Shown in pieces: positions 9,057 through 17,307 of a stretch of 64,000 nucleotides of DNA (position 1 is the stretch's first letter; each line of letters opens with the position of its first letter). The position numbers and the translations under genes are program-made. The notes beneath the pieces are model-generated. The model saw only the letters and a program-made list of their open reading frames with translations, made no database searches and was not told the DNA's origin. Source of the stretch: Odoribacter sp. AF15-53. GTDB taxonomy: Bacteria > Bacteroidota > Bacteroidia > Bacteroidales > Marinifilaceae. The stretch is taken from assembly GCF_003479425.1 (NCBI RefSeq), contig NZ_QUHC01000001.1, positions 744,001 through 808,000 of the forward strand. The letters run 5' to 3'.

Positions 9057-10493
9057 ATGATGAAAAAAATATTATTGCTATCGTGTGTATCTTTATTCTT
9101 CTTGGGATGCGGGAATTTCTTGGATATAAACCCCGAATCCGAAGTCGTGAACGATGATATGTTTAGCACGGCGGAAGGTGTGGAGGATGCGTTGTACGGG
9201 GTTTACATGTCGATGGTGAAGGAGGATATGTATGGTGGGGATATGTCGGTTTTGATTCCGGAATTGCTGGGACAGAATTTTATTACGGATGATGGATATT
9301 TGACCTATGTTTCGAGTTTAAATTTAGCGGCACCGTCTGCGAGGTATATTGTAAAGGACATGTGGATAGCTAGTTATCTAATAATTAGTTATTTGAATAA
9401 TATTATTGATAATCTGGAGAATAAAAGTGTAAAAGATTTTAAGTATTATAATTTATATCGGGGTGAAGCGTTAGGATTAAGAGCGGCAATTCATTTTGAT
9501 CTATTACGTTTGTTTGCGGTTCATATTAAATCTACGGATGAAAATGCTAAGACAGAGGCAATTCCTTATGTAACGAAATATACTTTCAAAGTTACCCCGT
9601 TTTCCTCTGTTGAGGAGGTGTATGCAAAAATTATTGCAGATTTGGAAGAAGCGGAGAAATGTTTGAGTGAAGATGAGACTTTGATGCCGGATGTCCGGAA
9701 GGGTAAGGAAACAGGTTTTACGGGAGCTAGAGAATTACATTTTAATTTGTATGCTGCACAGGCTATGTTGGCAAGGGTGTATTGGATGAAAGGGGATTTA
9801 TCTAATGCAAAAAGGTATGCGGATAAAGTAATTCGGTCCGGGAAATTTCGATTTGAGAGTATAGAAAACTTGGCAACTTTTATGAAGCGGAGAGTTTCGT
9901 TATCCGAGACAATATGGGGATTGTACACGACAAAGATAAGTTCTTATTTGTATGATAGGCATGTTGTAAAAATGACTTTAACTCTTCCAAGTGGCTGGAA
10001 TTCGATTTACGATGATTCACAAGGTCCCCTGCCGGGAGTAGATAAACGTCGGTCAGCTTGGTTTACAACATTAGATAATAACGGTCAAGCAAAAAATATA
10101 TGTACTAAAATAATGGATGAGAAAAATGATATTTCCGCCTATACAAGTGGGGCATATTTAGGCTATAGTATGATTCGGATTCCTGAAATGTATTACATTA
10201 TGGCAGAAGCATTATTGGAAGAAGGGGATAGCAAGGGTGCACGTGTATATCTTGATTCGGTTGTAGCTGTTAGAGGGATGATTAAATTTGCAGATCGAGA
10301 GGTTGGACGGGAAATTACGCTGGATGATATTATGAACGAACGTAGAAAAGAGTTATTCGGGGAGGGACAGTGGTGGTTTTGTTTGAAACGGTTGAATAGG
10401 GATGTTTATGTTCATGCTTTGGGCACAACCTTGAAAGGAAGCGATAATATATATACTTTACCTCTACCGAGTGAAGAACTTGATCCTCGTTGA
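9057..10493 (+). CDS. SusD/RagB-family surface lipoprotein (module B)
   Basis: 478 residues, lipoprotein Cys18 (FFLGC), then NFLDINPESEVV. Helix region RGEALGLRAAIHFDLLRLFA and the end ERRKELFGEGQWWFCLKRLN match the SusD of module A closely. Lid of the SusC at 5978-9037, 19 bases downstream of it. Oddity: the first ~200 bases share the G+C-richer codon style of the SusC gene, while from about 9270 on the gene and the two that follow are clearly AT-richer, which hints at a recombination joint. Confidence 0.95.
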   Translation: MMKKILLLSCVSLFFLGCGNFLDINPESEVVNDDMFSTAEGVEDALYGVYMSMVKEDMYGGDMSVLIPELLGQNFITDDGYLTYVSSLNLAAPSARYIVKDMWIASYLIISYLNNIIDNLENKSVKDFKYYNLYRGEALGLRAAIHFDLLRLFAVHIKSTDENAKTEAIPYVTKYTFKVTPFSSVEEVYAKIIADLEEAEKCLSEDETLMPDVRKGKETGFTGARELHFNLYAAQAMLARVYWMKGDLSNAKRYADKVIRSGKFRFESIENLATFMKRRVSLSETIWGLYTTKISSYLYDRHVVKMTLTLPSGWNSIYDDSQGPLPGVDKRRSAWFTTLDNNGQAKNICTKIMDEKNDISAYTSGAYLGYSMIRIPEMYYIMAEALLEEGDSKGARVYLDSVVAVRGMIKFADREVGREITLDDIMNERRKELFGEGQWWFCLKRLNRDVYVHALGTTLKGSDNIYTLPLPSEELDPR

Positions 10494-10513
10494 ATAGAAA
10501 AGAATAATGGCCT

Positions 10514-11290
10514 ATGAAATTTAAATATTTAATATATCTTGGTATTACTTTGTTGCTGGGGGCTTGCTCGAACAGGGCGATTTTTTACGATCCTGATCAG
10601 AAAAGGAGTATTTATTTTTATTGGGATCTTAGTAAATTTGTTTCGCATGTGGCTCCGGATACCATGTTTTTTAGTTTTGCAATTTACGAAGGAAAAGAGT
10701 GCGAATACCATATACCCGTGAAAAGTATGGGTATGCCAGTTGACAAAGATCAACATTTTGATGTGGAAATTGTTTCAGATTCTACGACAGCAGAACTAGG
10801 AAAACATTATGAATTTAGTTCCTTGATTATTCCGAAAAATGAAGTTGATGGGATTTTATCCCTAAAATTAAAACGTACGGAGGATATTGTGGACCATCCT
10901 GTTATTCTTTATTTAAGATTTAAAGAAAATGATAATTTCAAACCTATGGAAGACGATTATTATTGTCTTTCAATTATTGATGGAAAACTAGCGGTTCCGG
11001 TATGGTGGTATGCTGTTTATTTTGGAGAATACAATAATAATAATGATAGATTATACCTTAAAATATTAGAGAATTTTTGGGCATTAGAAGAGTTAAAACC
11101 TATGTTTTACGCTGAAAAGGTAAAAGAGTACGGACAATATTTGGAAAAGGCTCCGGCCGGATTTTTCCAATTTCCCGGAAATATCATTTGGATAAAATAC
11201 GTGTTTAAACCTGCTTACGATTTTTATTGTGATCCGGCGAATACATATGAAGGTTTCGCTATGGTGAATCCTGACCGTTTTATTCGTTAA
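10514..11290 (+). CDS. DUF4843 lipoprotein (module B)
   Basis: 258 residues, lipoprotein Cys18 (LLLGAC). Same layout as the protein at 2427-3209: QKRSIYF near the start, LKRTEDI in the middle, and NTYEGFAMVNPDRFIR at the end. Starts 20 bases after SusD. Codon use is AT-richer than its copy in module A. Function unknown; accessory of the SusCD pair by position. Confidence 0.85.
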   Translation: MKFKYLIYLGITLLLGACSNRAIFYDPDQKRSIYFYWDLSKFVSHVAPDTMFFSFAIYEGKECEYHIPVKSMGMPVDKDQHFDVEIVSDSTTAELGKHYEFSSLIIPKNEVDGILSLKLKRTEDIVDHPVILYLRFKENDNFKPMEDDYYCLSIIDGKLAVPVWWYAVYFGEYNNNNDRLYLKILENFWALEELKPMFYAEKVKEYGQYLEKAPAGFFQFPGNIIWIKYVFKPAYDFYCDPANTYEGFAMVNPDRFIR

Positions 11291-11310
11291 ACGTTGATAA
11301 GACATGATCT

Positions 11311-12723
11311 ATGAGAATGAGATATTTAATTGAAATAATATGTTTTGCCTGCTTGGTGTTATGTGCTTGTTTGGATGATCACACTTCATTAGGTGACCGG
11401 GAATTGTCTGAAATTACAATCTCGGCGGATCGTGACACGTTGACCGCTTATTTTGGCGAGGAGTTTGTGATGAAATCTTTGCAGGTGGAACAATCCGGGG
11501 AAGAGTTACCTCTAACTTACGAGTGGAGTTATGGAACATTGAATTTAGTGAATGAGGAAATGGCTTCTTACCCGATTAAAGATTCTCTACATGTTGTATC
11601 ACATGATCCGGAACTTAAATACGCTTTCCGGGAGTTGGGTACTTTCGGGTTACGTTTAAGAGTAGAGAATGGACAGACCGTTCGATATAAATATTTTGTT
11701 TTACACGTTGATACGGAGTTTGGTGAAGGTATTACTGTTTTAAGTCGGGATGAAACAGGAAAAGGACGAATCTCTTTTATGCGGCCCCTCACGAAAGAGG
11801 AAATAAACGATGGAGAAGAACCTGTTTTTCGTACGGATATAATGGATTTGATCAATCCGATGATTGAAATGGAGGATGTGACAGATATGGTACAAGCGGG
11901 TAATCGCTTGTTGGTTTGTTCCGGAAACACGGGGAGAATATACAATATGGATTCCCGTACGTTTGATATTGAGGGCATGACTTCATTTAAAGGGACCTTC
12001 CCCGGATGTGCTTTTATCAATTTTGCGGGAATTTCCTCGCAAAATAACATGTATCTTGTTTCCGAAGATAGACGTGGATACGTGTATGATTTTATGCTGG
12101 ACGAATTGGTTTTGACTGATTATTTTGAAGAGTTGAATGTTGATGCAGCCGTGGCATGTGATAAACCGATATTTGTTGATTACGAGACCTCTACGTTTTA
12201 TTCCCCTAAAACGGGAGGTGTGAATAGTTCTTTAGCCAGGTATGCAGATTTTGATATTTTGTCCATTTGTCCCGTGGGAACCAAGATGTACGTGATAGCT
12301 ACTCATAAACTGATGCCTTCTTACCTGTATTTGTCGTGGACGACTTCCTCTTTGGGAAATCCCACGATTTTACATCTTTATGATGCTTCTCTCCCGATAA
12401 AAGTGAACCGGAATACCTTGCTTGCTGGAAGTAATCCATGTGAATGCTTGTACTACACTTGTGATGACGGAATATATTGTTGGGATCTGAAACAAAAATT
12501 ACCGACAACACCCGTGATTCAGATTCCTTCGGGTATGGAAGTAACCAGCCTATCAATGGATGCGGAAGAGAAGTTACTGTATGTTGGTTTATACGAGAAA
12601 GACAGGGTAGGAGAGCTGAAAGGTCATTTGTATATCTACGATGTGAAAACAGCTGTTTTAGTAAACAAGTATCATGAAATAGCGGATAAACCGGTAAAGA
12701 TTGTTTATAAAAAACGAGTGTAG
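11311..12723 (+). CDS. PKD-like family surface lipoprotein (module B)
   Basis: 470 residues, lipoprotein Cys20 followed by LDDH, an acidic surface-export signal. The PKD-like segment (ELPLTYEWSYG, YAFRELGTFGLRLRV) and the propeller-like repeats (GRIYNMDSRTFDIEG, GYVYDFMLDEL, LLYVGLYEKD, GHLYIYDVKTAV) follow the module A copy closely. Last gene of module B; no clear terminator hairpin was seen in the 46 bases before the next promoter. Confidence 0.82.
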   Translation: MRMRYLIEIICFACLVLCACLDDHTSLGDRELSEITISADRDTLTAYFGEEFVMKSLQVEQSGEELPLTYEWSYGTLNLVNEEMASYPIKDSLHVVSHDPELKYAFRELGTFGLRLRVENGQTVRYKYFVLHVDTEFGEGITVLSRDETGKGRISFMRPLTKEEINDGEEPVFRTDIMDLINPMIEMEDVTDMVQAGNRLLVCSGNTGRIYNMDSRTFDIEGMTSFKGTFPGCAFINFAGISSQNNMYLVSEDRRGYVYDFMLDELVLTDYFEELNVDAAVACDKPIFVDYETSTFYSPKTGGVNSSLARYADFDILSICPVGTKMYVIATHKLMPSYLYLSWTTSSLGNPTILHLYDASLPIKVNRNTLLAGSNPCECLYYTCDDGIYCWDLKQKLPTTPVIQIPSGMEVTSLSMDAEEKLLYVGLYEKDRVGELKGHLYIYDVKTAVLVNKYHEIADKPVKIVYKKRV

Positions 12724-12769
12724 TAAAACTTGCAACATAAAAACACAAATTATTATTTGCATTAATACT

Positions 12770-12799
12770 CTTGAAAGTTAAATACAATTATTAACTTTG
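12770..12799 (+). promoter_or_regulatory. Promoter for the H-protein-like gene
   Basis: CTTG at 12770-12773, 18 bases, TAACTTTG at 12792-12799. The -7 box fits TAnnTTTG; the -33 box matches in three of four bases. It leaves an untranslated leader of about 45 bases and shows the following gene is transcribed on its own. Confidence 0.55.
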
Positions 12800-12849
12800 C
12801 TAACGACGTGTAAGCGTGTTTTATTTAATAATCAGAAAAATAAAGGGGC

Positions 12850-13353
12850 ATGAAAAGAGTTTTTTTTGTTATTCAAATTTTAGTTCTTACAGTTGTGTTT
12901 TCAGGAGGAAATCGGGACATCGAGGCTGGTAATATGAATATGCCTTCATTTCCTTCACAGGCACAAGATCAGGGGTATTATTCTCAATTGGAACGGAATG
13001 GTAATTTTTATTTGAAAGATCATACTTGGTTAAGAAATGGAGAAAATCATATCCAAGTGGGGATTTCATATTCTATGGTAGCAGCCATCGGAAATAAAGT
13101 TACTTTTATTTCTCCGGCTAAGGCGGTAGGTGATACTTTCGTGAAAAATGAATTATTAGCGGAAATAGAAGGAGTTGGTGGAACAACCAATTTATATGCT
13201 CCCTGTGCCGGCGTTATAAAGGGAATTAATCCCATGATAGAAACGCCTTATCAAATGCAACCTAATCAAGTTTGGGTGTACAAATGTCATTTAAAAAGAG
13301 ATCAACTAGGTCCCTTGATGGATGATCAGGAGTATGCTGCGGCACTTCAATAA
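12850..13353 (+). CDS. Secreted glycine-cleavage H-protein-like protein lacking the lipoyl lysine
   Basis: 167 residues. Residues 1-20 look like a Sec signal peptide (KR, then a long hydrophobic run). Residues ~58-167 follow GcvH from end to end: HTWLR (HEWLR in E. coli), QVGIS (VGIT), AIGNKVTFI (LLGDMVFVDL), VGDTFV, EGVGGTTNLYAPCAGVI (ESVKAASDIYAPVSGEI) and a closing EYAAAL. The Lys that carries lipoate in GcvH is Gly110 here, so it cannot serve glycine cleavage in the usual way, and it is predicted to leave the cytoplasm. No other gcv gene is near. The fold call is firm by eye; the role is unknown. Confidence 0.75.
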   Translation: MKRVFFVIQILVLTVVFSGGNRDIEAGNMNMPSFPSQAQDQGYYSQLERNGNFYLKDHTWLRNGENHIQVGISYSMVAAIGNKVTFISPAKAVGDTFVKNELLAEIEGVGGTTNLYAPCAGVIKGINPMIETPYQMQPNQVWVYKCHLKRDQLGPLMDDQEYAAALQ

Positions 13354-13432
13354 AGGTATTAATTGATTTTTTCTTTGCTTCATCCTATTGTTTTTTTGTT
13401 TTTACAGGAATCCTTTAATTGGGGAGAAACAA

Positions 13433-13591
13433 TATGTATTTACAAATAGTAATGTATTTGTAAATACATACTTGGTCTTACATCTATTCCTTATCTTTTC
13501 GTTATACTATCGTCAAAAGAGGCTTATATAGGAACGAAGAGATAAGGAAGATTTGTCGAAGAGATATCGAATAGATGTAAGACCAAGTATG
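13433..13591. repeat. Nested and overlapping inverted repeats
   Basis: Three stems. (1) 13433-13448 pairs perfectly with 13455-13470 (16 pairs, 6-nt loop). (2) 13467-13488 pairs perfectly with 13570-13591 (22 pairs). (3) 13489-13503 pairs with 13533-13547 (14 of 15), directly continuing stem 2 with a 22-nt bulge (13548-13569) on the right side. Stems 1 and 2 share 13467-13470, so they compete. It could be a structured RNA, a transcription attenuator or a mobile-repeat remnant. No gene is seen in 13354-13912. Confidence 0.75.
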
Positions 13592-13682
13592 ACGCAAGAG
13601 TGGACATTCTCAGGGAAATGTGTAAATTTCTTCATGTTGAATTTTAGGTAATTTCGAGCCGAATTCATGTCTTGATCCGTGA

Positions 13683-13726
13683 TTAAAGACAAGATAAAGA
13701 CGAGACATAGACGAGATATAGCCAAG
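13683..13726. repeat. Four degenerate 11-nt tandem units
   Basis: Consecutive units TTAAAGACAAG, ATAAAGACGAG, ACATAGACGAG and ATATAGCCAAG, each 11 bases with no spacer. A period of 11 puts each copy on about the same face of the helix. A second array with the same period is at 17308-17395. Confidence 0.6.
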
Positions 13727-13850
13727 TGAAGTCGTCTTTGTGCTATATAAGGCATGTCGGTTTGCGTGTCGTGGTTGCTTATCTTTTTTTAATTACCTTC
13801 TGATTTCTTCTTGGTCTGGTTAATTTCACGTGTGAATTCAATATACAAGT

Positions 13851-13881
13851 GTTGGTTTGTTTGTTTAATTTCGTATATTTG
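13851..13881 (+). promoter_or_regulatory. Promoter for the rloA-rloB pair
   Basis: TATATTTG at 13874-13881 is a perfect -7 box; GTTG at 13851-13854 lies 19 bases upstream (three of four bases of TTTG). The rloA ATG follows 31 bases after the -7 box. Confidence 0.6.
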
Positions 13882-13912
13882 CAAAATATATGCATGATTG
13901 ATATATTGAAAT

Positions 13913-15121
13913 ATGATTTTAGAGTTTAAATATAGGAATTTTAGATCGGCCAAGGATTGGCAGGTATTAAGTTTTGAAGCCTCTTCTGATAAGGTTGCCG
14001 AGCAATATTACACGACTGTAATTAATGATACGAGGATTCTGAAACTTGGTATTCTTTATGGTGCTAACGCTTCCGGTAAAACGAACGTGCTTTTGGCTCT
14101 TGACTTTTTGCGCAAATTAGCTATTTCTCCTAAAATTAATAAAACCCAGCCTATTGGATTTACTCCGTTTTTGTTGGATGATGTTACAAAGAAAGAGCCC
14201 GGGATTTTTGAGTTGATCTTTTTCGTGGAGGAGGTAAAGCATATTTACTGTATAGAAGTGAATAATGGGGCCGTGTTGAAGGAAACATTAAAGTATTATC
14301 CGGGTAAGCAACCGGCGGAAGTTTTTTCTCGTGTTACGATTAATGGAATTACTCGAATTCAATTGGGGAGTAAAGTGAAATTAAATGTTGCCGAACAAGA
14401 GAAATTGCAGGTAAATACGCTTAGTAATATGAGCGTGATTTCGGCTTATGCCACGGCAAACTTTATATTTCCCGAATTAGAACGTGTATATAATTATTTT
14501 CAGAAACAATGGTTACCCGTGTTGCTACCTCAAATAGACCTGAAAACTTGGGCTACAGGAGAGGTTGAAGCGGAGAAAGAAAACAAAGCTTTCTTGCTGG
14601 ATTTGTTGCATCGTGCTGATTTTAATATTTCGGGTTTTGATGTTCAACAAAACGAGAATGATAAGAAAAATACGGAATTGATGTTCGAACATACTATTTC
14701 TATTGCCGGGGAAGCTTCCGTGCATTATCTGCCTGACACGCTTGAATCGGCTGGAACAATGCGTTATTATGGTTTGGGAACCATACTGAATACATTGTTG
14801 GAAAGGAATGCTATTATACCCGTTGACGAGCTTGAGAACTCTTTACATCCGGATTTATTCTTTCATTTTATTAACTTATTCTTGGTTAATTCGACACGTT
14901 CTCAGCTCGTTTTTAGCACGCATAACCTCCAATTATTGGATACTGATGATTTGCGTAAAGATGTGGTTTGGTTTACCGAGAAACGAGATGACGGTTCAAC
15001 GGAATTATTTTCATTGGATGATTTTAATATTCGCAATGGGGTATCATTTCTGAACGCCTATAATGCGGGGAAATTTGGAGCTAAACCCATGTTAGGTAGT
15101 ATTTTTATACCTAAAAAATGA
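13913..15121 (+). CDS. rloA: RloA-like AAA ATPase (AbiL-type defence, ATPase subunit)
   Basis: 402 residues. ABC/OLD-type ATPase: Walker A GANASGKT at 50-57, Walker B PVDELENSLHP with Asp305-Glu306, and the H-loop STHN with His337. The N-terminal FKYRNFRSAKDWQVLSFEA is typical of the AAA_15/AAA_21 group. It is coupled to the Toprim-type RloB gene by a 4-base overlap (ATGA). RloA/RloB pairs occur in restriction and abortive-infection loci and correspond to the AbiL arrangement; the ATPase is thought to sense or hold a nuclease partner, as in OLD, Gabija and PARIS. No restriction genes are near, so it appears to stand alone. Confidence 0.85.
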   Translation: MILEFKYRNFRSAKDWQVLSFEASSDKVAEQYYTTVINDTRILKLGILYGANASGKTNVLLALDFLRKLAISPKINKTQPIGFTPFLLDDVTKKEPGIFELIFFVEEVKHIYCIEVNNGAVLKETLKYYPGKQPAEVFSRVTINGITRIQLGSKVKLNVAEQEKLQVNTLSNMSVISAYATANFIFPELERVYNYFQKQWLPVLLPQIDLKTWATGEVEAEKENKAFLLDLLHRADFNISGFDVQQNENDKKNTELMFEHTISIAGEASVHYLPDTLESAGTMRYYGLGTILNTLLERNAIIPVDELENSLHPDLFFHFINLFLVNSTRSQLVFSTHNLQLLDTDDLRKDVVWFTEKRDDGSTELFSLDDFNIRNGVSFLNAYNAGKFGAKPMLGSIFIPKK

Positions 15122-15762
15122 TAGCTATGGCTCGAATGAAAAGAATGAAAGAGACTCGTAAGTCTTATGCTATTATTGGTGAGGGAATCACTGAGTTTTT
15201 CTATTTCGATGGATTACGAGAGAGAGAGAAGGAAATCTTGAAAAAATGCAATATAACTCTGAAACCTGATAAACCGAAACATCCGGATTATAGTGATATC
15301 TTGACGAAAGCCCGATCCTTGCTAGCAAAAGAGTATGATGTGGTCTTTTGTCTAGTTGATATGGATTACATTAACGCGGATATCACTCGTAAACAAGCTT
15401 ACATGAAGGAAAAAGCTACATGTGTGAAGAAGTATCGGGATTCGATATATTTTATAGAGAGTAATCCTGCTTTTGAATTCTGGTTGTTATTACATTTTAT
15501 TTTTACTGATCGTCAATTCCGTAATTGTAACGAGGTAATTATGGAATTGAAAAAAGAGGGACGTCTTGAAAATTACGAAAAGAGCGTTGAATATTTTTCT
15601 AAGAGTAATTTGTATTTTCAACTTCGGGATAAGCTTGGAATTGCTATGAGTAACGCTCGTGGATTGCCAATGGATTTGAGTAATCATCACGTCCCGTATT
15701 CAAACGTGTTCGAGGCGTTTGATAAATTGGGATTAAACCCCTTGTTTATTCCCGAACAGTGA
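15118..15762 (+). CDS. rloB: RloB-like Toprim protein (AbiL-type defence, nuclease-like subunit)
   Basis: 214 residues, RloB family. Toprim-like acidic set: Glu22 and Glu26 in IIGEGITEFFYF, then DMD (Asp80, Asp82) in FCLVDMDYIN; a later SNPAFEFWLLLHF motif is also family-typical. Likely a metal-dependent nuclease or nucleotide-handling effector paired with RloA, by analogy with PARIS AriA/AriB. The start at 15118 overlaps the rloA stop; Met4 or Met7 could also serve. Its last 30 bases overlap, tail to tail, the end of queE on the other strand. Confidence 0.85.
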   Translation: MIAMARMKRMKETRKSYAIIGEGITEFFYFDGLREREKEILKKCNITLKPDKPKHPDYSDILTKARSLLAKEYDVVFCLVDMDYINADITRKQAYMKEKATCVKKYRDSIYFIESNPAFEFWLLLHFIFTDRQFRNCNEVIMELKKEGRLENYEKSVEYFSKSNLYFQLRDKLGIAMSNARGLPMDLSNHHVPYSNVFEAFDKLGLNPLFIPEQ

Positions 15763-16548
15763 TATGTGCAACCGATCGCAGTAACGCCACCCGTAGCGGA
15801 TGCAATGTTCCAATGTCTGGGGGATGGAAAGGCGTAGTTCGTCGGGATTTGCTCCCATGGGCATGAGTAGGATGTCTTCTTTTTTCCAGTCGTGTAACCG
15901 GGCTAAAAGGTTTTTGATTTCGATGATGTCATTTTCGCCGGAGTAGACGAATTTGAGTTGAAAGTCTTTGCCGTTCTCCCGGGCGTGCGTGATGAACGAC
16001 TGGATGGCCGGGAGGTTTATCCGGGTTTTGTCGTGGTGTTCGGTGTGTGGAGGGGGAGGTACGGAGCCGGATAGTTTGGGGGAAAGGCTGAAGAAATCGA
16101 CGTGTTCGACAACGTGTTCGGGGTAAATGGTGGCGTTGGTTTCCACCGTGATGTGGAAAGGGGCCAGAACCTTCAACTGGCGGCATAATTCCCGAACCTC
16201 ATCCGCTTGTAGAAAAGGTTCCCCGCCCGTGATCACGATGTGGTCGATGTTACCTCGGTTGTGGCGAATGGTCTGCACGATTTCTTCCACGGGCAACGAG
16301 AACGAGTTTTCGACCTTGAAGGCCGCGTATGCCGTGTCACACTCGCAAATGTTGCCGGCAAGCGTTTTCCACGTACAATGCAAGTTACATCCGGCTAGCC
16401 GGATAAATAAGGAAGGTATACCGTTTAATTTTCCCTCGCCCTGAATCGTGCCCGGGACTTGCAGGCCCGAGGCGGGCAGGTTTTTTAACAGGTTACCGTC
16501 TTTATCTTTCGTGATCGGGAAAATACCGTCTTTCGCCAAATGTAACAT
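15733..16548 (-). CDS. queE: 7-carboxy-7-deazaguanine synthase (radical SAM)
   Basis: 271 residues. QueE turns 6-carboxytetrahydropterin into 7-carboxy-7-deazaguanine on the path to preQ0 and queuosine. The substrate segment (IQGEGKLNGIPSLFIRLAGC) and VITGGEPFLQ are QueE/radical SAM signatures. The cluster cysteines are unusual: C54-x3-C58, then W60, nine extra residues (with C68) and C70-D71-T72, so the usual CX3CX2C becomes CX3CX11C. The CDT with the Mg-binding Thr is kept. It follows queD in the same operon, 25 bases apart. Cytoplasmic. Its 3' end overlaps rloB. Confidence 0.92.
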   Translation of the reverse strand: MLHLAKDGIFPITKDKDGNLLKNLPASGLQVPGTIQGEGKLNGIPSLFIRLAGCNLHCTWKTLAGNICECDTAYAAFKVENSFSLPVEEIVQTIRHNRGNIDHIVITGGEPFLQADEVRELCRQLKVLAPFHITVETNATIYPEHVVEHVDFFSLSPKLSGSVPPPPHTEHHDKTRINLPAIQSFITHARENGKDFQLKFVYSGENDIIEIKNLLARLHDWKKEDILLMPMGANPDELRLSIPQTLEHCIRYGWRYCDRLHISLFGNKQGV

Positions 16549-16573
16549 ATGTCGCGTTTTTATTTTCTGTTTT

Positions 16574-17110
16574 TTAATTCAATTTCTTCCACCACTCGTT
16601 CTCTTTCCATTCTTCCTGAATGGCTTCGGAGAAGTGTATGTCGTGAATGTCGAAGTTCACGAGTTTCAAATCTTCCCGGAATGCTTCGGCGTACCCGGTT
16701 GCCGTTTCGTGTACCCGCACGGAAGATAATTGCACGTTACCCTCGCCATTTTTGTGTTCCGTGTTTTGGAGGATTTTGTCGATCAGGTAGAGGAGCAACA
16801 AAGCGTATCCCTCGGCGGAAGGGGAGACCGGGATTTCGGCTACCCGACGGTTGTATTTGTACACGAAGGATTTCAATTCATCGGATTCCTCTTTCCACAG
16901 CGAGTAGGTGTGATCGAAACTGTCCACGAGTTCTTTCACCTTGTCAAGTAACACGAAGTCCATCACCATGTATCCCCGGTCCAGTTTGTCGGAAGTGATG
17001 AATACCTCCACGATATAAGAATGTCCGTGTATGTTTTCCCGGCAACGGTGTGACGAGCAGTTCCTCACGATGTGCGCCCCTTCGAATTTGAATAACTTCC
17101 TGATAAGCAT
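16574..17110 (-). CDS. queD: 6-carboxytetrahydropterin synthase
   Basis: 178 residues, PTPS/QueD family. It converts dihydroneopterin triphosphate to 6-carboxytetrahydropterin. Zinc ligands are His13 (FEGAH) and His28/His30 (ENIHGHSY); Cys23 is the likely catalytic cysteine. MDFVLLDKVKELVDSFDHTYSL is also typical, and the VHETATGYAEA segment carries the family's acid residue near the C-terminus. First gene of queD-queE on the minus strand, with its own promoter (17173-17203). Confidence 0.92.
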   Translation of the reverse strand: MLIRKLFKFEGAHIVRNCSSHRCRENIHGHSYIVEVFITSDKLDRGYMVMDFVLLDKVKELVDSFDHTYSLWKEESDELKSFVYKYNRRVAEIPVSPSAEGYALLLLYLIDKILQNTEHKNGEGNVQLSSVRVHETATGYAEAFREDLKLVNFDIHDIHFSEAIQEEWKENEWWKKLN

Positions 17111-17172
17111 GTATTAATTTTAATTTTAATGATTTTGATTGTTCGGTTTTAATTGCATGAGAACAATTTGAA

Positions 17173-17203
17173 CAAAAGTAGGGAGATTTCGGGAAATTGC
17201 AAA
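17173..17203 (-). promoter_or_regulatory. Promoter for queD-queE
   Basis: Read on the minus strand: TTTG (17203-17200), 19 bases, TACTTTTG (17180-17173). Full match to the Bacteroidota consensus, 62 bases before the queD start. Confidence 0.75.
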
Positions 17204-17307
17204 TGATATAATGATTCTTTCACCCGGTAGAATCCATAAAAAAACGAGGGTTCTTTACTCGTATTCTACTATACTTTCGCCGGGGATAAACCGGTGATTC
17301 ACTAATT

